DNA of 64,000 bases. Source: Marchantia polymorpha subsp. ruderalis. Its lineage: Eukaryota > Streptophyta > Marchantiopsida > Marchantiales > Marchantiaceae. This document shows positions 57,018 through 64,000 of the stretch, one piece after another (within the stretch, counting starts at the first letter, position 1; each line of letters begins with the position of its first letter). A program made the position numbers and the translations under genes. The notes under the pieces were generated by a model. That model saw nothing but the letters and a program-made list of their open reading frames with translations. It did no database searches and was not told the origin of the DNA. Where the stretch lies: assembly GCA_037833965.1 (NCBI GenBank), contig AP031357.1, forward strand, positions 15,582,001 through 15,646,000, written 5' to 3'.

Positions 57018-59521
57018 GAGAGATACACGTCTGCGCCTTAGACTTTTCCGAAGAAGAAGTTCTCTCGCAGTGGAGACTCAACCCGTCGACTCTCTCTCAA
57101 TACATACAACGTCACCGATCGGCTTTGGGCCTAAGTCTGCACACGGGAGCATTTGACGTCAGTGTAAAATGTCGTTGATCAATCGTACTGCATGCTACAG
57201 TCGCCCTGTAATGCCACATAAATCACAGGGCCGTGCAAGCTAAAGAGCTCTTCGGCCAAGTCACTCATATACTGCAATCTAGCGAACCGAGCGCGAGTGA
57301 CTCAAGAAAATGTTGTTACAGCCCAGAAACGTCCAATTGCTTGCCAAGAAATCATAAAGAACTGTCGAGCACCACCCAATTTTGGTCTAAAACGAGGTCG
57401 ATATAGGCACATTACCCCATTACAATTTTCTTGACAGTCAACTCAGAGTTTGCCCACGGTCTTCACCTCTCCAGAAACTTACACCACAGAACGAAATCAT
57501 TTTCTTCAGCTCCACTAGAAACCTAGAAACCAAACTCTTCTTCGACATTAATTTTTACTTTCACCTCACCTCAATTGCTCGCTGCATATTTGACACCGAT
57601 CCGGCTGCGTGCAGCTGGAATTTGCTTGCTGCTACTTCGACGTCCATCTACTTCCCACATTTTCTAACTACTTCTGCCGTTCAGCGTACAGCGTGACGTT
57701 CCCATATGCTCCTCCTCGTGCTCGGCTACGACTCTGTCAGTGATGCACACGGTCCTCTGCTGCTGCTGCTGCTGCTCCCTTAATAATCCTTTCCCGAATA
57801 ATAACCCTTCGGGCTCTTCTCACTCTCTCTCTCTCTCTCCCTGCCCCTCTATCTTACTTTCTCTTTCTGCGCCTCCACCTCGACACTGCAGATCATTGAT
57901 CTATCACCTACCAGGTCATACTGAATTCCCATTCCCAAAGATACTCCTCAACCATCCGGCTCGTGTTGCAGCAGAACACATCGACTGGATCCTCTGAGTC
58001 AGCAGCTCATGCAATGCAATGCAAGGCAAAGCAAGGCAGCAGGCCTTTCTGCAGCTCGAGCTCAACGTACCACCTGACGCTTAGTTCCCAGATTCTTCAT
58101 CCACTGACAGTTCACTGGCGAATTCACCAAAGTGCTTCCGCTGACGAGCAACGACAAGTACCCGTCTTTTACGACCCCCGGCCCAACAGTCTCCGTCAAT
58201 GAAGGCCCTCTCTTCAATGGCCTCATTAACGGCTGCACGCCGTCCGATGCCAATCCAAGGCCTGACATGTGTTCGAATTTAAAACGTTACTCTCCCTTGT
58301 TGCCGTTGATACAGTCTCCGCAGTTACTCATCATCTGGTTCTGTACTGTACACCTCCCGTACTGTCGTATGAATACGTATGGTATGTCGGATACGACGTC
58401 AACCTCCCTCCACGTGGTTGAGCTCTGCGCTGCCATTCACCACAAACTGCGTAAGATCGCTGCATCGATCTGAGTGCAACTCCGGCATATAAAACGGTTC
58501 GAACATTTCTTTCTTCCCTCGTCACTCACTACTAAATCCTGTGCATGCATGAGAAGCTTTAGCCACAAATTGAACTCCGACCCTTCTTTTATGTGGCAAC
58601 CTACTGAATTAAATAGCATGTATTTCATAAGGTTAATTTGATGTGCCTGCACTTGAAGCATGTACTGCATTCACACCTTATGGATCCATTTATACTTGCT
58701 CTAGGGTGTTCATTTTACCATTTTGCTTTGGCAAGGATGCAGTCTCGTAAACCTTGTGTTTATCATTATGCATTTTGAGCTTTCCAATTTGGACAAGTTC
58801 CAGTTTTCCCGAAAGTGAGTTTCTATCTTTATGTATTGTTATCACTCACTTCTGACTTGGATATGACTTTCGAGGCATCAAATTTTACAATCACTCATTG
58901 CCAGTAGGAATATCTTAAATACATGAAATGTCAGTATATGTTGTAGTCAGCTTGAGTTACAGCATACCTAAAGTTTACTTGGAAAGAAGAGATTGTTGTC
59001 ATAATTGTGGTATAACGATTCCAACACTTGGAAGATTTATTTTTAGAATATTCTTTGGTATGTCGCTAGTGAAACCTCAGAAACCAAGGATCTCAATATG
59101 TGAATATGTAAAGATATATAAAATTTATCTCTCAGTTTTTAGTTAAAATTACCGATTTTGGCATGTTCATAAAAATGCACTTGAGAACCTACAATCCTGT
59201 ATTACACAGTATTAATTTTTTATAATTATAAATGTATTATATTTCCATTTTCTGATAGAGGATATTGTAATAAATAGTTTTCTGCATAGAGCAATACATT
59301 TCAGTTGCAATCAAACGAAGCTAATTGTTTGAATAACGAGTGATGTAAGTTTATGTTAACACAAATCCTATTATGCTGCTATTAGGCTATAGTCTCATGT
59401 TACCTGAGTTCCTTCCCGGAAAATTTCGTACTTACATCAATCGGCCCATTGGTTGAGAGCGAAACAATTAATTGCCAGTCACTACTTAAAATGCCTGGAA
59501 TCGATCTCGCCTAATGTTTCC
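57018..59521. other. Upstream region of the receptor-like kinase and intergenic DNA
   Basis: Promoter and 5' untranslated region of the kinase gene are expected near 57018-57700. At 57756-57777 (CTG)n and at 57818-57841 (CT)n short repeats occur. Neither strand shows a recognisable gene. 58700-59450 is AT-rich. Confidence 0.45.
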
Positions 59522-60103
59522 CTAAGCACACAACGGCGCTCGCGAAGAAAAAAGAGCCGATACGATGACAGATCGCATGGACCGAGATAGATCCGAGATA
59601 TCAGGAAAAGCCAAGAAAACGGCAGCCAGTTCTGCCAAGTGGAGGAGCCGCCAAAACAGCCCCCAATCCGGTGGAAAGGCGTCGTCTGGACCACTTTCCG
59701 ACGCTTCCGTGGGGTTCCCATGACATCTATCTGACAAATATCCGTTCATCTGCTGCTGCCTGTGAACTGATACCGTACACTTTTGTATGATAGTATAGTA
59801 TCTGTATGTGTTTGTCACTTCAACAGTCTTTACTTCTGGAGGACGTCTGCGTGTTCGCTGCGGCAGCTTTCGATGCGGGAAGTAAAATCCTTCCAAGGGA
59901 CGGACGGCTTTGAGTTTCTCAGAAGCTTGGTGGCTGCAACGGACGCTATTTGTCCGACGCACCGACTTGTCCGTTGGTGCAAGACAAGATGCACTGTAAG
60001 AACTTTTGGAAGTATAATCTTCTACAATCATGGGAATCAGTGCATGACAGAGTGCACCCGAGAAAGAGAATATAGAAGCATTTTGGGACGAGGTTGAAGA
60101 CAT
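59522..60103 (-). CDS. Hypothetical frame in a small GC-rich island
   Basis: An uninterrupted 193-codon frame (MSSTSSQNASIFSFSGALCH ... WGLFWRLLHLAELAAVFLAF ... SSRAPLCA) lies in an island of normal base composition amid AT-rich DNA. No domain is recognised and the sequence has no strong protein-like regularity apart from one hydrophobic segment. The opposite strand carries a 52-codon frame (59565-59723) that looks at least as natural. Only one of the two, or neither, is real. Confidence 0.2.
   Translation of the reverse strand: MSSTSSQNASIFSFSGALCHALIPMIVEDYTSKSSYSASCLAPTDKSVRRTNSVRCSHQASEKLKAVRPLEGFYFPHRKLPQRTRRRPPEVKTVEVTNTYRYYTIIQKCTVSVHRQQQMNGYLSDRCHGNPTEASESGPDDAFPPDWGLFWRLLHLAELAAVFLAFPDISDLSRSMRSVIVSALFSSRAPLCA
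59565..59723 (+). CDS. Possible small hydrophilic protein, 52 residues
   Basis: ATG at 59565, stop at 59721-59723. Reads MTDRMDRDRSEISGKAKKTA then SSAKWRSRQNSPQSGGKASS and ends SDASVGFP. It is strongly hydrophilic with Ser, Lys and Gly, has no stop-prone bias, and lies antisense to the longer frame. No family recognised; it could be an exon of a larger gene. Confidence 0.25.
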   Translation: MTDRMDRDRSEISGKAKKTAASSAKWRSRQNSPQSGGKASSGPLSDASVGFP

Positions 60104-63100
60104 CGGATTCTTCTCACATGGGTCTCATACTTCTTAGCTCATCTTCCCAAAGAAAATATGTTAAGCTCTTTTGAGTTCAATTCAATGTGTATGGCTCCAT
60201 TTACAACTCACTTTATGATTAACGCTATAATTTAATATTTTTTTAAAGTCCTTTCTCCTCATATCGCAGTATTTGGACACCTTATTTACTGAAGTTCTTC
60301 TTAGAAAGTGGTGAATACTCTGCTTCAAATACTTAACAGTAATTGAGGGTGCAAGATCTACTTCTCCAATATCAAATTTTTTTTATCAATATATTTGGTA
60401 TTTTTCTTTACCAAGTCTACCTTCCATTAGGATAAGTAAATGCATGCCTTCATTGGAATGGGAATTTGCTTACATGTTATATTCTTTGTTACACTGAAAT
60501 TACGAGTAAGACACGATGACTAATCATTTTTCAAAAAATTTGTGAATTACATATAACTCCCTTTAGTATACATTTGAGCTATATTTTGTAAGAGCTGATT
60601 CTTTGCACTCTTTTGCTTTTTTAAGACGTCATTATCATTTCGGTGATGTTTCCACTATCCATGTGAAAGCATCATTTACACTTCATGAATTCCCTCTTCA
60701 ATCTACTTCCAATTGCATAACGCTTACAAACATTTGCAATTCTTGGCTGTTTTCATATTTTTTTACTCTTATATGTATTGGTATACCATTACATATCCCA
60801 ACTGCTCAGACTCATTATCACTTTTTTCCAAAAATTTATCACAAGTAGTTGGGATCTTTGTTCTCCTAATTCAATTCACACTCTATATTAACTTTGAGAT
60901 GACATAATAATTCTTTAATATAAATCATTTTTCATTTTTTTCATTCTAATATATTTATGTTGGCTTTTTCATCTTTTTTTATTATTTTTAAATATATTGC
61001 GACTAATTTTACATATTTCAAATAAGAAATTGTTTTTTTCAAAGAAATTTTTTTTTTATCATAAGCATGTAAATGTCTTATTAAATTCATACGATAATTG
61101 CAAGATATTCATAAAAAACTATATTATGCCTTCTGAAATTTAAAATAAATGTATATTAATGCTAACAAAAATTTTGTTAGTCTAGTTTGGCTTTGTATGA
61201 CAAACTAATCTAAACTCTATCATTTATATTGGAAAAAACAATTATTCATATATAGAGTTATGTCTTTAAAAGGTTCTTGTAGGTACTCCATGTTCTTCAG
61301 ACAGACTCATACATACAACACTCGACAATAATCACACTCTGAGATTCAACTCCACATAACGCTACGACCATGGTCGAAGTAGAAGCTTCACTAAAGCAAG
61401 AATATTAAATCAATTCTTCATAGTCAAGCTCTTGATTATCCTTCTCTCCATCAGTTATACATGCGAGACTCGACCAAAATGTGCTCATCCTAAGGTTAAG
61501 TACCCAAACTAAGAGCCCAAAGTCTAAGTAGCCCAAATGAACGAACGTTAACTAACATAAACAAACCCTAATTTGCGAGAACAAAACCTAATCCCAACCT
61601 AGAGACCAAGCTTATCTATTGTTAGACTGACAAAGGTTAACAAGACACAGGTTCACCTTATAGTTATGAGCTATAAACATAAAGTGCTCTAGTTTTTTAT
61701 TTGCGAAAGTCAAAATTTGAAAAGATGTTGAATATCTATTGATAAAGTAATGTTTTACTACAAAATTTAAATACTAAATTTAATTCCTAGACAAATTTGG
61801 GCTGAAATCAAACACTTAGAGAAGATAATCTCAATACTGTTTTTGGTTTGAATTTTTTTTATATTTGTAATTATTTTAAAAAAATATTGAAATACAATAA
61901 AAAATCAACTTTTTGAAATCACATTTTAATGTTAAAACATAATCTATGAAATGAGCATTAATTTTTAATTACTTTGTTAGAACTAATTTTTTTTTACATA
62001 ATCGTATGTAATTTACTCCTTGAAATCCAAATCTTTATTAAAAGCATATGCATATTATTTTAAAAATTAAACGCAATTATTATTATTATTATTATTATAT
62101 TTTGTGTATATTTTATTTAAAAAATAATTATTTTAAATTTAATAAAGAAAAATTATTGTTTATAGACTCCTTGAATTTAATCATTTGATAGATGAATTTA
62201 GTACATGATAAATAATGAAAACACCTATGTCAGTGCATGAAACATTATAAATGCGAATTTCAAAAAAGTTGAAGTATAAATCCAGACTTTGTTGCTTTTT
62301 TTAACATGAATATATTGATTATTCTTGTTTCACTAGAAGTCCCAATATGATAACCACTTGACATTGCTAGTTTTGTTTCAAAAACTAAACAATTATTTTC
62401 AAAAAAAAAGAAAAAAGTAAATGAATGTCTAGAAACTCTTTAATCCATGAATAACATGTAAGTATAGACAAAAAATTTATGAAAATGAAAAAATTCTATA
62501 TAAGTTTTAGATGGATCATGAAACCTAGTTTGTTTAGAAAAATCATAAATGAAACATGTTTTACAAAGTTATCATTTAACTTATATGCAATTATCATGTA
62601 CAATGACGATGTAAAAAAAATATTTGTTCTTTATTACTCATCTTGTTTAATTAACAAGCTATTTAATTTTGAACACAAATTTTCAAATCTTTTTTGTATT
62701 TTGAATCAATTGTATAATTATGATATCATTCTAACTGTTTTTCTAGTGCCACATGATACGCATTCAATGAATTACCTTTTTATATTTTCATAATTTCAGA
62801 TAATTTTGAATAATGTGAAATTACTATTTTCTTTTTGTGAAAAATCAAAATCAAAATTAAAAAAAATAATTAAATATTATTACCATCAAGTTCAAGAAAT
62901 TTCAAACATTGCTTGAACTTTCATCACGTGCATTTCTACAAGTAGCTACAATTAGTTGAAAATTTTGTTTTGTTTTATTCACATTGAATGTATCTTAAAG
63001 CATGAGTTCATGGTATAAAATACAATTTCATATCTTTTGTACTCTTTGCTTAAAGCCTTGTTCAAACACATCTACATCTTTTGCTTCATTTAAATTTATG

Positions 63101-64000
63101 ATATGTACTTAATAATCACAATATTTTAAAAACAAGCATGAGAGTTTTTTATACCATAATTTTATGAGGTAAATAAGTTTCATACATTTGAAAATCAGCA
63201 TTCTGCATTGCACTTCATTGTATTGAAATTATACTTTTGAAATTTTAATTTTATATTGAATATACAATTATGTAGAAATTTATGAAATATGTAAATTATT
63301 ATTTATGAAACATTTTTTTATTCATATTTTTGCAAAATTAAGTGAGAAAAAAAAATGAAAAATTTCATTCTCATGAGTCATACTTCTAAGTTCTTTATGT
63401 ATTTGCTAATTTGTATGCTTACACATTACATTACCAAAAGCAAGATTGTGATAATCTTTTGCTTCTTGTAACGAATGACTTGAAGATAATTACAGTATCA
63501 TCAATGTTTAAAAGAATCTTACTTATGATTCGTGAATGTTAAGAAAAATTGGTTTTAATTAAACTTGAATTTCTTATACCAAAGTTTCAATCTTTTATGA
63601 AAAATACATATTGTTTATGATTTGCTCTATGTATGTATTTTTATAGATTCTCTTAACAAATTAATATTTGTGGTGAATTCGTTTAGATATTCATCGAAAT
63701 AGATTGTTGCCTTTGGGTCATTTCTTATGAATATAATATTTATTATAAATCTTAACACTTTTAAAACAATGATAAATGATCTTATAATGATTTTATTAGT
63801 AAGAAACTTAAATCTTATAAATTAATGTTAATATTATTTTAATTTGTAGAATTTAGATAAAATTGTCACTATGTATACAAGCTGGTATAAGCTTTCTATA
63901 ACGCAAAATTAAAATTTTAATAAATCAATCGTGTTTCACAACTATAATTCTTATGGAGATTAATCATGTAAATAGTTTGTCAATTGTGCGTTGTTCTTAT
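60104..64000. other. Very AT-rich gene-free DNA
   Basis: Only short frames of low complexity occur, including a 104-codon Lys/Asn/Phe-rich frame at 62479-62793 of the kind expected by chance. An (ATT)n microsatellite lies at about 62076-62098. The character resembles the AT-rich tracts at 15.5-16.3, 18.3-19.3 and 32-33 kb, but no shared repeat was established. Confidence 0.6.

Noticed and set aside
62479-62793. 104-codon frame in AT-rich DNA
   Set aside because: Composition (Lys, Asn, Phe, Ile, Tyr) is that expected from random AT-rich sequence; no motif and no normal codon use.

Overview
The window reads as nuclear DNA of a land plant, most likely a bryophyte and probably a liverwort close to Marchantia polymorpha. 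The genes have GT/AG introns of about 100 to 1,200 bp. They encode plant forms of ubiquitin-eL40, eL32, a Rab5 exchange factor of the VPS9A type, an LRR receptor-like (pseudo)kinase, a PR-1/CAP protein and an LRR-Roc-COR (Roco) protein. The large transposon ORFs resemble a repetitive protein family I associate with Marchantia gene predictions. The species call is an inference.

Layout. 0.8-14.9 kb is a nest of mobile elements: a Ty1/copia relic (minus strand), a hAT-like transposon (minus strand), and inserted into them two related 4.8 and 5.3 kb elements (here family A, copies A1 and A2). The A elements have 13-bp terminal inverted repeats, 5-bp target duplications, no LTRs and no visible transposase. 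They carry a gene for a Pro/Arg-rich coiled-coil protein and are filled with tiny DNA hairpins. 15-19 kb is AT-rich and holds a complete coding-free LTR element (TRIM) with a 5-bp target duplication. 20.2 kb has two adjacent long hairpins.

22.6-27.6 kb is a three-exon Roco gene on the minus strand, with its upstream region partly duplicated in tandem. 28.8-29.7 kb holds an unrecognised, probably broken gene. 31.1-32.0 kb is three units of a 300-bp AT-rich satellite. 34.7-35.5 kb is a frameshifted PR-1/CAP gene, and 35.95 kb a perfect 136-bp hAT MITE. 38.1-38.9 kb is a damaged Pro/Gly/Tyr-rich reading frame. 40.9-41.3 kb holds two tandem gene fragments copied from the VPS9A gene 8 kb away.

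42.0-57.0 kb is the genic part: eL32 (minus) and UBI-eL40 (plus) diverge from a 440-bp shared promoter with telo-box motifs, followed by VPS9A (minus) and the LRR receptor-like kinase (minus). From 57 kb to the end there is no convincing gene apart from a small GC-rich island at 59.5-60.1 kb; the last 4 kb are very AT-rich. The genes are unrelated housekeeping, trafficking and receptor genes rather than one pathway. Functional links are eL32 with eL40 (both in the large ribosomal subunit, likely co-expressed) and VPS9A with its own broken copies.
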